Counted from the first letter of the stretch, positions 27,824 through 35,248 are shown. The stretch: DNA of 64,000 nucleotides from Actinotalea caeni (GCF_009733795.1 NZ_WNXX01000014.1:40008-104007); one strand, 5' to 3'. Made by a program: numbers and translations. The notes: generated by a model not told the origin, from the letters alone.

Positions 27824-28041
27824 TGATCGACCTGGAGGCTTCTGGAGGTGCTTGGGATCAAGAGCCGGCCGCAGCGGTCGGGGAGAGGCAACTTCGCTCG
27901 GCGAACGCCTGCGAGGCTTGCCCGCGCTCGGAGCTCGATGTACACCACTGGCACGTCGGAGGTGTCGAAGAGAGCAGACACTGTGGGGAGGACAGGATCG
28001 AGCGCAGACCTAGTCCTTCGATTGTCGAACAAGTCCCGCAT
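27820..28041 (-). CDS. 73-aa protein coupled to the downstream nuclease
   Basis: ATG at 28041 is preceded by GAAGGAGGACGC, one of the best ribosome sites in the window. The product begins MRDLFDNRRTRSALDPVLP, contains VPVVYIELRARASLAGVRRA, and ends LIPSTSRSLQVDQ. Its TGA stop overlaps the GTG start of the nuclease gene in GTGA. It is basic overall and not recognised as any family. The coupling suggests a partner protein such as a specificity, inhibitor or immunity factor. It was found inside a longer, poorer open frame (to 28248) whose upstream part has no start signal. Confidence 0.65.
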   Translation of the reverse strand: MRDLFDNRRTRSALDPVLPTVSALFDTSDVPVVYIELRARASLAGVRRAKLPLPDRCGRLLIPSTSRSLQVDQ

Positions 28042-28395
28042 GCGTCCTCCTTCGGATTGCCTTAACCTGTGTGACCTTAGCGATGACCGCCGACTGATTC
28101 GGCGACGCCGCCCGAGACGGTGGTCAGTGCGCAGAGACCCGCAACCGGGCGCGGCCGCCCGGTCAGCTTCTCGGCCGTTTGGCGTAGAACCAACGCCGAC
28201 CCACCGCAGCCGACCGTGACCGACGTCACAAACCAAGCTCGTGGGCATCGATGCGCTCGCGATTGTCGAGGGGGTCCACTCGCCGCTGCCGGCGGTGCCG
28301 GCGGTGCCGGCGGTGCTGGCGTCAGGCGGCCACTGTCACAGCCATGTCACTCGGGCTTCCGTGCGAGCAAGGGCGCACGTCAAAGGCATTCTGGC
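28042..28395. other. Intergenic right end of the island with a 9-bp tandem repeat
   Basis: No gene is evident. GCCGGCGGT is repeated three times perfectly (28288-28314) with a degenerate fourth unit. The promoter of the 73-aa/nuclease operon should lie at about 28050-28100 on the - strand. The stretch ends at the right att-like site. Confidence 0.5.
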
Positions 28396-28415
28396 TCGAT
28401 TCCCGCCACCTCCAC
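28396..28415 (+). other. attR-like site, second copy of the ssrA 3'-end core
   Basis: TCGATTCCCGCCACCTCCAC, identical to 14487-14506 and in the same orientation. It would be the displaced original 3' end of ssrA. Upstream sequence (GGC) no longer matches tmRNA (GGT), consistent with the boundary of identity at the crossover core. Confidence 0.8.
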
Positions 28416-28460
28416 ACAGCAAAGGCCGCCGCGCGTCAGCGCGAGCGGCCTTTGCTGTGT
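28414..28460 (+). terminator. Hairpin beyond attR, original ssrA terminator candidate
   Basis: ACACAGCAAAGGCCGC (28414-28429) pairs perfectly with GCGGCCTTTGCTGTGT (28445-28460). The loop CGCGCGTCAGCGCGA is identical to the loop of the hairpin after ssrA (14523-14537), though the stems differ throughout. Confidence 0.7.
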
Positions 28461-28464
28461 GAGG

Positions 28465-28534
28465 CGTCGGGTGTCGGGAGGAGGAGCGCCCACCGAGGGA
28501 CGAGGTGGTCGCGACGACGGGTCCCGCCGCCTCC
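28465..28534 (+). repeat. 70-bp structured repeat, copy 3 (outside the island)
   Basis: Same 70-bp element. The closing stem is GAGGCGTCGGG (28461-28471) with CCCGCCGCCTC, where copy 1 has GAGGTG with CACCTC: a T-A pair replaced by C-G on both sides, i.e. compensatory change. Confidence 0.85.
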
Positions 28535-28683
28535 CGCTCGCGGGGGTCGCCGTGCACCCAGCGCGAGCGGCCCCGGCATGGGTCGGTGCCGCGACTCGCG
28601 GCGTCGCTGTCCACGTCGCGGAGCGCGCCTCTCGCACGGTGCATCCAGGGCGGCCGACACCGACCACGCTGCGCCCCTGTACC

Positions 28684-29514
28684 TCAGGCGAGCTCCCCCC
28701 GCACGATGCTGTTGCCGGAGTGGGCGGGGTCGCCGTCGGGCGGCTCGTCGGAGATGTCGACGACGGCGAAGTCGGTGAGGTCGATGCCGTCGGGGAGCAG
28801 GAAGGTCCCTGAGTCGCCGACGAGCACCCCGACGCTGATGAGGCGCTGCAGGTCGGTCGAGATCAGCCAGACCTCGCGGTAGCCGTCCGTGCTGACGTCG
28901 GTGAGGTCGACGCGCAGCACACGGTCGCCGTCGGGGTCCTGCTCCAGCACGGCCGTGCCGGCGGCGTCCCAGCCGGGCAGCGGGTCGAGCACCGCCTGGG
29001 CCACCGGGCTCGGCGACGGCGTCGGGTCGGGCTCCAGCAGCGACTGCACTCCCAGCGTGCCGACGACGCCGATCGCTGCCGAGGCGGCCACCGCCAGGAG
29101 CATCGTGCGCCGACGACGCCGGGCGTCCAGCGACACCACCGGGGCCGGCGGCGGCTCCGCACCGCCCGCGCTCGGCCCCCGCTCGTCGGGCCCTGCCTCA
29201 CCGGTCCGCTGCTCGACCGCACCGGTCGGCTCCTCACCGGTCGGCTCCGCACCGGTCGCCGTCGTCGCGCCGCTCCCGGCGCCACCGCCTGTCCCACCGG
29301 ACTCCTCGGCGATCTGGGCCGCGATGCGGTCCCACACGTGCTCGCCGGGCCGCTCGAGCTCCACCGGCTGCCGCCCGGCGCGCACCACCTGGGCGAGCGA
29401 GTCGACCTCGGCGCGGCACACCTCGCACGTCTCCAGGTGGGCAGCGGTGGTGGGCGACGCGGGCTCGCCGAGCGCGACGAGAGCGAGGTCCTCGGGGTCA
29501 GCGTGCTGCGACAT
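28684..29514 (-). CDS. Anti-sigma factor, RskA family
   Basis: A 276-aa membrane anti-sigma factor. The N-terminal zinc-finger-type domain shows the ZAS motif HxxxCxxC (His26, Cys30, Cys33 in AAHLETCEVC). A Gly/Pro/Glu-rich linker is followed by a basic stop-transfer run RRRRR and one helix (TMLLAVAASAAIGVVGTLGV, about residues 137-157). The extracytoplasmic RskA domain has VLRVDLTDVSTDGYREVWLI and GTFLLPDGIDLTDFAVVDIS. It sequesters the ECF sigma factor encoded just upstream until an outside signal triggers proteolysis. Its start overlaps the sigma gene's end by 17 bp. Last gene of the operon. Confidence 0.9.
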   Translation of the reverse strand: MSQHADPEDLALVALGEPASPTTAAHLETCEVCRAEVDSLAQVVRAGRQPVELERPGEHVWDRIAAQIAEESGGTGGGAGSGATTATGAEPTGEEPTGAVEQRTGEAGPDERGPSAGGAEPPPAPVVSLDARRRRRTMLLAVAASAAIGVVGTLGVQSLLEPDPTPSPSPVAQAVLDPLPGWDAAGTAVLEQDPDGDRVLRVDLTDVSTDGYREVWLISTDLQRLISVGVLVGDSGTFLLPDGIDLTDFAVVDISDEPPDGDPAHSGNSIVRGELA

Positions 29515-30097
29515 CGACTACCTCCCATCGTTCGCGCAGCCGCAGCAGGCTGCGGCGGATGTGGCTCTTCACGGTGCCGAGCGGGATGCCGGTGCGCTCG
29601 GAGATCTGCTGGTGGGTGAGGTCGTCGTAGAACGCGAGCGAGATGATCGTGCCCTGCGGCTCCCCGAGGTCGGAGATCGCGTCGGTCACCACCACCCGCT
29701 GCACCACGTCCTCCATGCTGTCGTGCGACGGCGAGGCCGTCGACTCCTCGGCCGCCGACGCCTCCGCACCGGCCCGCACCCGCGACCGCCGCCGCAACGC
29801 GTCGGCGATCGCGAACCTCGTGATCCCCACCAGCCACGCCGGTAGCGGCCCCCGCTCGGGGTCGTACCGCTCCCGGGTGCGCCACGCCTCGACGAACACG
29901 TGCTGCGTGAGGTCCTCGGCGTCGGACCGGTCGCCCAGCGCCCGCAGCGCCAGCGTGTGCACCATCGGCGACCAGCGCTCGTAGGCCTCCCGCACCGCCG
30001 CGGGGTCGCCGTCGCGGAACGACTGCGCGAGCGCGTCATCCACGGCGTCCACCTCTGCGACGGGGTCTGCCCGGTGCCGGGCACTGCTGACTGCCAT
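29498..30097 (-). CDS. ECF-type RNA polymerase sigma factor (SigK-like)
   Basis: A 199-aa sigma-70 family protein. Region 2 spans YERWSPMVHTLALRALGDRS and DAEDLTQHVFVEAWRTRERY (promoter -10 recognition, core binding). Region 4 spans GTIISLAFYDDLTHQQISER and TGIPLGTVKSHIRRSLLRLR, the helix-turn-helix for the -35 box. The pairing with an RskA-type anti-sigma factor places it in the ECF19/SigK-like group. In mycobacteria SigK responds to redox stress and drives secreted antigens; here the same operon carries a sortase and a surface protein, so cell-envelope genes are the likely regulon. Confidence 0.93.
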   Translation of the reverse strand: MAVSSARHRADPVAEVDAVDDALAQSFRDGDPAAVREAYERWSPMVHTLALRALGDRSDAEDLTQHVFVEAWRTRERYDPERGPLPAWLVGITRFAIADALRRRSRVRAGAEASAAEESTASPSHDSMEDVVQRVVVTDAISDLGEPQGTIISLAFYDDLTHQQISERTGIPLGTVKSHIRRSLLRLRERWEVVDVAAR

Positions 30098-30100
30098 CTT

Positions 30101-30790
30101 CTACGCAGGGACCGCCGTGACGATGACATTCGAACGATAGCTCTCCGCCGCCGGATCCCACTGACCGCCGCACGTGATGAGCACCAGGTGGGGCTCGCCG
30201 TCACGGACGAAGTAGGGCGCGAGGTCGAGCGTCGCCTTCTCCAGCACCTCGACCGACGTCACCACGAACGTGTGCTCGCTGCCGTCCGCCGCGGTCACGA
30301 CGACGGTCTCTCCGCCGTCGAGGTCCTCCAGCAGCCGGAACGGCCCGCGCGGCGTGAGCCGCGAGCCGGCGTGCGCCAGCACCACGGTCGCGCCGCGGTC
30401 GCTGCCCACACCGGGGCCGAAGCGGTACCAGCCCGCCTCGTTGGCGTCGGGCGGCACCTCGGCCTGCCCGTCCGCCGCGACACCGACCGGGACGACCGGC
30501 ACCTCGATGCCGAGGTCGTCGATCTCGACGACGGCCGGCGGGCTGCCCGCCACGGCCGGCTGCTGCGGCTGCGTCGCGTCGACGCGCGGCACCTCCGGCG
30601 TCGGCCCGCTCGATGGCGGCACGGTCGGCTCCTCGCCCGCGGCCGCGGCCTGCGTCACGGTCGACGGCGTCACCTCCGGCTCGGCCTGCGGCCCACCGCA
30701 CGCGGTCGCCCCGATCAGCACGAGGAGCGCGGCCGTGGCCGCACGGGCGCCGAGCGCCCGTGCGGCCACGGAGGTGGGCAGGTGGGTCAT
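30101..30790 (-). CDS. Class F sortase
   Basis: A 229-aa lipoprotein-type sortase. The N-terminus ends in a lipobox-like IGATACGG (Cys31), and a long Pro/Thr/Glu spacer leads to the sortase fold. Catalytic triad candidates are His140 (VVLAHAGSR), Cys207 (LITCGGQW) and Arg219 (SYRSNV). Class F sortases are the actinobacterial type that anchor LPXTG-like proteins to peptidoglycan. The start ATG overlaps the DUF4397 gene's stop by 4 bp, coupling enzyme to probable substrate. Three bp separate it from the sigma-factor gene. Confidence 0.9.
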   Translation of the reverse strand: MTHLPTSVAARALGARAATAALLVLIGATACGGPQAEPEVTPSTVTQAAAAGEEPTVPPSSGPTPEVPRVDATQPQQPAVAGSPPAVVEIDDLGIEVPVVPVGVAADGQAEVPPDANEAGWYRFGPGVGSDRGATVVLAHAGSRLTPRGPFRLLEDLDGGETVVVTAADGSEHTFVVTSVEVLEKATLDLAPYFVRDGEPHLVLITCGGQWDPAAESYRSNVIVTAVPA

Positions 30791-31602
30791 GCCGCCGAGC
30801 GCGAGCCGAGACGGATCGCGACGCCGGCCACGCCGGCGACCGCGAGCATGCCCAGGATCACCAGCGGGGCGACGGCGCCGCCGTCCTCGGGCACCCTGAC
30901 CTCACCGGTCGGCACGCCGTCGGGGGCGGAGTGGCCGGCGGCCACGGTCTGCGTCGCGAGCGCCAGGTTGCCGTCCTCGAGGCTGCCCCACGCGTAGACG
31001 ACGGTCAGCTGGCCGTCGGTCACGGAGACGTCCGCCGGGCCGAGCACGGGCTCGGTGGTCCCGGCCGCGGCCACCGCGGCGGGCACGGTGCCGGCCGGCA
31101 GGTCGAGCGTGGCCTCGTCACCGTTGGCGAGCTCGGTGACGACCGCCTCGCCGTCGGCGAGCACGTCGACGGCGGGAGCCGCGGCCACGTGCCGGACGGT
31201 CAGCCGGCCCTCGCCGGCCTCGGTGGCGCTGATGTCGTTGGTGAACAGCGCGGCGGCCGGGGCGCCGTCGGCGTCCAGGTGCGCGACCGCGGTGTAGGAC
31301 ATCCCGTTCTCGAGCTCCAGGTCGATCGGGCCGAGCACCGGGTCGCTGGCGTCCGCGGCGTCGGAGGCGGTGATGGCGACGCTGTAGGTGCCCGCGGGCA
31401 GCTCCAACGGCCCGGCGAGCGTGCCGGGCTCGAAGTCGTCGAGGGTGAGCTCGTCGTCGACCCACACGTCGACGACGAGGTCGGGCACGCCGTGCAGCAC
31501 GGACAGCTCGGCGGCGTCCTCCGGTGCGGCGAGGGCGGGTGCGGCCCCCACGGCGAGGACGGCGGCGCTGAGCCCGAGCGTGAGGGTGGTGCGGAACCGC
31601 AT
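30787..31602 (-). CDS. DUF4397 surface protein with a possible sorting signal
   Basis: A 271-aa secreted protein. ATG 31602 is preferred over ATG 31617 because AAGGAG lies at the right distance before it. Signal peptide: LTLGLSAAVLAVGAAPALAA. Two DUF4397 beta-sandwich repeats follow (LSVLHGVPDLVVDVWVDD and LTVRHVAAAPAVDVLADGE), each with a 'LPAGTxxVA' hairpin (LELPAGTYSVAI, LDLPAGTVPAAV). The C-terminus is EVRVPEDGGAVAPLVILG, then a hydrophobic helix and a short basic tail RLGSRSAA: the layout of a cell-wall sorting signal, with VPEDG in place of LPXTG. The adjacent class F sortase makes this plausible. Confidence 0.88.
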   Translation of the reverse strand: MRFRTTLTLGLSAAVLAVGAAPALAAPEDAAELSVLHGVPDLVVDVWVDDELTLDDFEPGTLAGPLELPAGTYSVAITASDAADASDPVLGPIDLELENGMSYTAVAHLDADGAPAAALFTNDISATEAGEGRLTVRHVAAAPAVDVLADGEAVVTELANGDEATLDLPAGTVPAAVAAAGTTEPVLGPADVSVTDGQLTVVYAWGSLEDGNLALATQTVAAGHSAPDGVPTGEVRVPEDGGAVAPLVILGMLAVAGVAGVAIRLGSRSAA

Positions 31603-31867
31603 GGCCTTCTCCTTCATGGTGGTGCCCGACTGGGCATCTGCTCTGACACCACGTACTTCCTCCGGCGACACGGTCCTGGATGCAGCCGCGCGAGATTTTT
31701 TGCATCTCTTTCTCGGCCGCCTCGACGGTGAGAAGAGGACCGCGCGCGCATTAGCAGATCGAACCAACTCGGCGCAATGGTCTACCGGCGCCCATCGGTG
31801 CGCTGATGAAGTGCTCTCAGAGGGGCCCACCACCGACGGGGCCACGCTGGAGAGAGGGAGACAGCAG
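31603..31867. promoter_or_regulatory. Divergent control region between the sortase operon and an ANTAR gene
   Basis: 265 bp with an unusually AT-rich core (GAGATTTTTTGCATCTC, 31692-31708, arms GAGAT and ATCTC). Both the leftward operon and the rightward ANTAR gene must be transcribed from here. No consensus ECF promoter could be assigned by eye. Confidence 0.4.
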
Positions 31868-32692
31868 ATGACCGCTGACGACGTGGCCGTGCTGGACCAG
31901 CAGTGCGCCAAGTTCATCGAAGCCATGCAGCCGATGCACGAGGCAGACGGGGTACGCAGCACGGCCGAGGCCGTGGTCGACGCCGCGATGGCCGTCGTGC
32001 CGGGAGCGATCGAGGTCGGCGTCGCGCTCATGCGCCGCCGTGGCAACGCCGAGATGGTCGCCGCCACCTCCGAGGCCGTGCGGGTGTGCGACCAGCGCCA
32101 GCGCGATCTCGGCCAGGGACCGTTCCACGTGCTGCAGGACGGCCAGCTCGCGAGCTGGGGAGCGGCGTGCAGCAAGCAGTGGCGCAAGTGGGGGACGTTC
32201 GCGGCCGAGCAGACCGGGGCGCGCAGCGTCATGTGCGTGCGGCTGGTCGCGCGCCGGACCGTCATCGGGGCGCTGTACATCTACGCCTCGGGGCGCGAGC
32301 TCATGGACGTGCGCACGCGGCAGCGGGTGATGCTGCTCGCCGAGCACGCCGCGGCCGCGCTCGTGAACGCGCGGGAGATCCACACGCTGCGCCGGGCGGT
32401 GCTGAGCAGGACCACGGTGGCCACCGCCGTCGGCATCCTGATGGCGCGCTACCGCCTGGACGACGAGCGCGCCTTCGAGCTGCTGCGGCGCTGGTCGTCG
32501 CACCGCAACGAGAAGCTGCGTGTCGTCGCGCAGGAGGTGGTGCGACGCCAGATCGCGCACCCCGCCGGCTCGATCGACGCGGGTGCGCCGCTGGTCGAGG
32601 AGACGCCTCAGCTCACCGGTGCGACCGTGAGCGGGCTGTCGGAGCGGCGGACGGAGCACCAGCGCGAGACGATCGCGCTGCGGGCCGGCTGA
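31868..32692 (+). CDS. GAF and ANTAR domain transcription-antitermination regulator
   Basis: A 274-aa cytoplasmic regulator. ATG 31868 follows AGAGAGGGAG. Residues about 20-165 form a GAF sensor domain (VVDAAMAVVPGAIEVGVALM ... GALYIYASGRELMDVRT). Residues about 170-235 are the ANTAR RNA-binding domain: REIHTLRRAVLSRTTVATAV then GILMARYRLDDERAFELLRRW. ANTAR proteins bind dual hexaloop hairpins in leader RNAs and prevent termination. The ligand is unknown. It is similar in architecture to the protein at 39735-40433 and opens the stress-type cluster. Confidence 0.9.
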   Translation: MTADDVAVLDQQCAKFIEAMQPMHEADGVRSTAEAVVDAAMAVVPGAIEVGVALMRRRGNAEMVAATSEAVRVCDQRQRDLGQGPFHVLQDGQLASWGAACSKQWRKWGTFAAEQTGARSVMCVRLVARRTVIGALYIYASGRELMDVRTRQRVMLLAEHAAAALVNAREIHTLRRAVLSRTTVATAVGILMARYRLDDERAFELLRRWSSHRNEKLRVVAQEVVRRQIAHPAGSIDAGAPLVEETPQLTGATVSGLSERRTEHQRETIALRAG

Positions 32693-32724
32693 CGTGGCCG
32701 CTGCGGGTCGTCAGCCGGCAGAGC

Positions 32725-33075
32725 TCATGCCTCGAGCTCGAGGTCGACGGCCCGCAGCGTCCCGCGGCTGATCTGCGCGGCGTCGGACTCACGGATGGCC
32801 ACGAGGCCACGGGGGGAGTTGGAGAACTGGACCATGACGTCGATCCAGTCGCGGTTCAGCTCGGGGCGCCGGCTCCCGGAGAACTCGAACTGCAGCGGCA
32901 CGGCGGGGGAGAGCCACAGCGACCGCCGGCCCGAGCCGCGCTCGGCGTCGACGGACCAGCTCAGCATGAACGACTCCTGACGCCGGAGCTTCGCGGTGAT
33001 CGCGACCTTGAGATGCGCGAGCATCCGATCGTCGAACGGGTGACGTGACCCGCAGCCGTAGACAAGATGACCCAT
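32725..33075 (-). CDS. DUF7882 family small protein, paralogue 1
   Basis: A 116-aa protein starting MGHLVYGCGSRHPFDDRMLA, with KLRRQESFMLSW, GRRSLWLSPAVPLQF, SRRPELNRDWIDVMVQFSNS and a C-terminal hydrophobic end. It is about two-thirds identical by eye to the protein at 36350-36700. Members of this family in Micrococcales are often mislabelled 'ATP-dependent DNA ligase', but no ligase motif is present. The function is unknown. ATG 33075 is chosen because both paralogues align from MG(H/K)L(V/I)YGC. It is convergent with the ANTAR gene. Confidence 0.82.
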   Translation of the reverse strand: MGHLVYGCGSRHPFDDRMLAHLKVAITAKLRRQESFMLSWSVDAERGSGRRSLWLSPAVPLQFEFSGSRRPELNRDWIDVMVQFSNSPRGLVAIRESDAAQISRGTLRAVDLELEA

Positions 33076-33139
33076 TGGTGCATCATCCCCTATCGGGGGA
33101 CCTCCCGTACGGCCGTCCCGTGGCTGGATCCCTGTGATC

Positions 33140-34096
33140 TCAGTCCCTGGCGGCGAAGGTGTGCCCGAACGAGCGCCACGCGTTGTCCAGGTACGCCGCA
33201 CGGGCGTGCGGCTCCTCGAGCGCGAACGCCATGTCCTCGAGCCACTTGCAGCGTGCGTGGAACCGCACGCGGGCGACGTCGGCGTCGCTCGGCCGGCCGT
33301 CGAGGTCGTGCCAGACCGCGAGCGCCACGTCCTCGCCCAGGTCCCGGAGCAGGGCGCCGGCGTCCCGGGCCGGCGGCGCGAGCGCCGCGTCGGTCCAGTC
33401 GATGACCCCGGTCAGCCGTCCCTCGCCGTCGACGAGCAGGTGCTCGACGCCGAGGTCGTTGTGCTGCGGGGTGTCGGCCGGTGCGTCGGGCGGCGGCGCC
33501 TGCCCCAGGAAGCGCTCGACGGCGTCCGCGGGCTCGGGACCGAGCGCGTCCCGCACGGACTCGAAGGCCTCGAGGGCCTCGCCGTGCCACTCGGCGTTCG
33601 GGTAGTCGTCGACGGGGAGCGCCACCACGGGCACGACACGGCGCAGCGCCGCCAGCACCTGCACCAGCCCGTCGCGCACCGACGGGTCGGGCGGGCACCC
33701 GGCGGTGAGCAGCGGCGTGCCCTCGAGCCGTCGGTAGGCCAGCACGCCGAGGTCGGCCTCGTGCAGCAGCGGCACCGGCGTCGGCACGGGGGAGGCGTCG
33801 GCGAGCGCGCGCAGCAGCGCGACCTCGCGCGCGACGGCCTCGACGTCGTCGGACCGCCGCACCACGACGTCGCCCACGTAGACCGTGACGTTCTCCTCGC
33901 CGCGGGCGACCAGGCGTGCCGGGGTCTCGCCGTCCCACAGGCCGTGCCGCTCACCCAGGTCGGCGAGCAACGACCGCTCCTCGGCGTCGAGGTCCTCGGG
34001 CTCGTGCACCACGAGCAGCTCCTGCGCGTCGTCGGGAAGGGGGCGCCGCGATGGTAGCAACGGGCGGCCCGGCGCCGGTCGCGGACCCCTGACCAT
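33140..34096 (-). CDS. Aminoglycoside phosphotransferase-like kinase
   Basis: A protein of about 318 aa with the APH/choline kinase fold. Visible are TVYVGDVVVRRSDDVEAVAR (the beta strand with the ATP-contacting basic residue), VALLRALADASPVPTPVPLL, the catalytic loop PQHNDLGVEHLLVDGEGRLT (HxDxxxxN-like, here HNDLGVEH), and the metal-binding GVIDWTDAALAPPARD. Such proteins phosphorylate small hydroxyl compounds or confer aminoglycoside resistance, but most chromosomal copies are of unknown substrate. The N-terminus is uncertain: ATG 34096 leaves a Pro/Arg-rich leader, and a GTG within LLVVHEPEDL would also fit. Divergent from the ligase gene at 34136. Confidence 0.8.
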   Translation of the reverse strand: MVRGPRPAPGRPLLPSRRPLPDDAQELLVVHEPEDLDAEERSLLADLGERHGLWDGETPARLVARGEENVTVYVGDVVVRRSDDVEAVAREVALLRALADASPVPTPVPLLHEADLGVLAYRRLEGTPLLTAGCPPDPSVRDGLVQVLAALRRVVPVVALPVDDYPNAEWHGEALEAFESVRDALGPEPADAVERFLGQAPPPDAPADTPQHNDLGVEHLLVDGEGRLTGVIDWTDAALAPPARDAGALLRDLGEDVALAVWHDLDGRPSDADVARVRFHARCKWLEDMAFALEEPHARAAYLDNAWRSFGHTFAARD

Positions 34097-34135
34097 GTGG
34101 TCGGCGGGGCCCGGTGGGTCCTGCACACTTGGGCG

Positions 34136-35248
34136 ATGCGAACCGTGGGTGTCGAGGAAGAGCTGCTGATCGTCGAGAGCGGCTCCGGTCGCGCCCTCTC
34201 GATGGCCACGCAGGTGCTGCGCCAGGCCGAGGAGGTCGCCGAGGGCGGCACCGACGAGCCGGGCGGCGGGCTCGAGAAGGAGCTGCAGCAGCAGCAGGTC
34301 GAGACAGGGACGCGCCCGCACACCGACCTCGACGCGCTCGGCGAGGACATCCGCGCGTGCCGCCGGATGGCCATCGACGCCGCGCGCGCGACCGGCGCCC
34401 AGGTCGCCGCCGTCGGGACCTCGCCGCTGCCCGTGGAGCCGCTGCTCGTCCGCAACGAGCGGTTCGCCCTCATGACGGAGCGGTTCGGCATCACCACCGA
34501 GGAGAACCTCACCTGTGGCTGCCACGTGCACGTCGGGGTGTCCTCGCGCGAGGAGGCCGTGGGCGTCCTCGACCGCATCCGCCCGTGGCTGCCCGTGCTC
34601 GCCGCGCTCAGCGCGAACTCGCCGTTCTGGCAGGGCAGGGACACGGCGTACGCGTCGTTCCGCACGCAGGCGCAGGCCCGCTGGCCCTCCGCCGGGCCGA
34701 CCGAGCTGTTCGGGTCCGCCGAGGCCTACGACGACCTCGTGGCGCGCATGGTCGCCAGCAACACGGTGCTCGACGCCGGCATGGTCTACTTCGACGCCCG
34801 TGTCTCGCAGAGCTACCCGACCGTCGAGCTGCGAGTGGCCGACGTCTGCATGGACGTCGAGGACGCCGTGCTGGTCGCCGGGCTCGCGCGTGCCCTCGTC
34901 ACGACGGCCGCGGCGGCCTGGGCGGCCGGCGAGGGTGCGCCTGCGGTGCCGGTCGCGCTGCTGAGGCTGGCGTCGTGGCAGGCGTCGCGCGCAGGTGTGG
35001 GCGGCGACCTCCTCGACCCGCTGACGGCGCAGCCGCGCCCCGCCGTCGACGTCGTCGCCGACCTCCTCGAGCTTCTCGGCCCGGCGCTGCGGGAGACCGG
35101 CGACGAGGGCGCGGTCCGCCGCCGTGTCGAGACCGTGCTGCGGCAGGGCACCGGCGCCGACCGGCAGCGCGCGACCTGGGAGCGCACCGGGAGCCTGGCG
35201 GACGTCGTCGCCGAGGCGGTGCGCGTCACCGCCGGGATGGAGTCCTGA
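34136..35248 (+). CDS. Carboxylate-amine ligase, YbdK-type glutamate-cysteine ligase 2 family
   Basis: A 370-aa ATP-grasp-unrelated GCS2 enzyme forming gamma-glutamyl amides. It begins MRTVGVEEELLIVESGSGRA, the family hallmark (TxGVEEEf), followed by LEKELQQQQVETGTRP, DIRACRRMAIDAARATGAQV, LTCGCHVHVGVSSREEAVGV and NSPFWQGRDTAYASFRTQ. YbdK has weak glutamate-cysteine ligase activity; related actinobacterial EgtA serves ergothioneine synthesis. No other thiol biosynthesis gene is adjacent, so thiol metabolism is inference. ATG 34136 gives the canonical N-terminus. Its place in a redox-flavoured cluster supports a protective role. Confidence 0.88.
   Translation: MRTVGVEEELLIVESGSGRALSMATQVLRQAEEVAEGGTDEPGGGLEKELQQQQVETGTRPHTDLDALGEDIRACRRMAIDAARATGAQVAAVGTSPLPVEPLLVRNERFALMTERFGITTEENLTCGCHVHVGVSSREEAVGVLDRIRPWLPVLAALSANSPFWQGRDTAYASFRTQAQARWPSAGPTELFGSAEAYDDLVARMVASNTVLDAGMVYFDARVSQSYPTVELRVADVCMDVEDAVLVAGLARALVTTAAAAWAAGEGAPAVPVALLRLASWQASRAGVGGDLLDPLTAQPRPAVDVVADLLELLGPALRETGDEGAVRRRVETVLRQGTGADRQRATWERTGSLADVVAEAVRVTAGMES

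Larger units (their letters stand above)
14507..28395. mobile_element. Genomic island integrated at ssrA, defence-gene rich, about 13.9 kb
   Basis: Bounded by the 20-bp att-like duplications at 14487 and 28396. Contents in order: tyrosine integrase pseudogene, PD-(D/E)XK-like protein, nucleotidyltransferase-like protein, hsdM, hsdS, hsdR, coiled-coil protein, a gene-poor 0.5 kb, and a small-protein/nuclease operon. Base composition changes sharply inside: the 16-17 kb, 20.1-21.3 kb and 24.5-28.2 kb genes are visibly less GC-biased at third positions than the flanks, whereas hsdM and most of hsdR look native. No replication, conjugation or capsid genes are seen. With its integrase broken the island is probably fixed in place. 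Confidence 0.75.

Noticed and set aside
28120..28812. 230-aa + strand frame spanning the right att site
   Set aside because: It runs through the att core, terminator hairpin and 70-bp repeat, has repetitive composition, and lacks a ribosome site.
32725..33075. ATP-dependent DNA ligase annotation for the DUF7882 proteins
   Set aside because: At 116 aa there is no KxDG or other ligase motif; the common label is a propagated misannotation.
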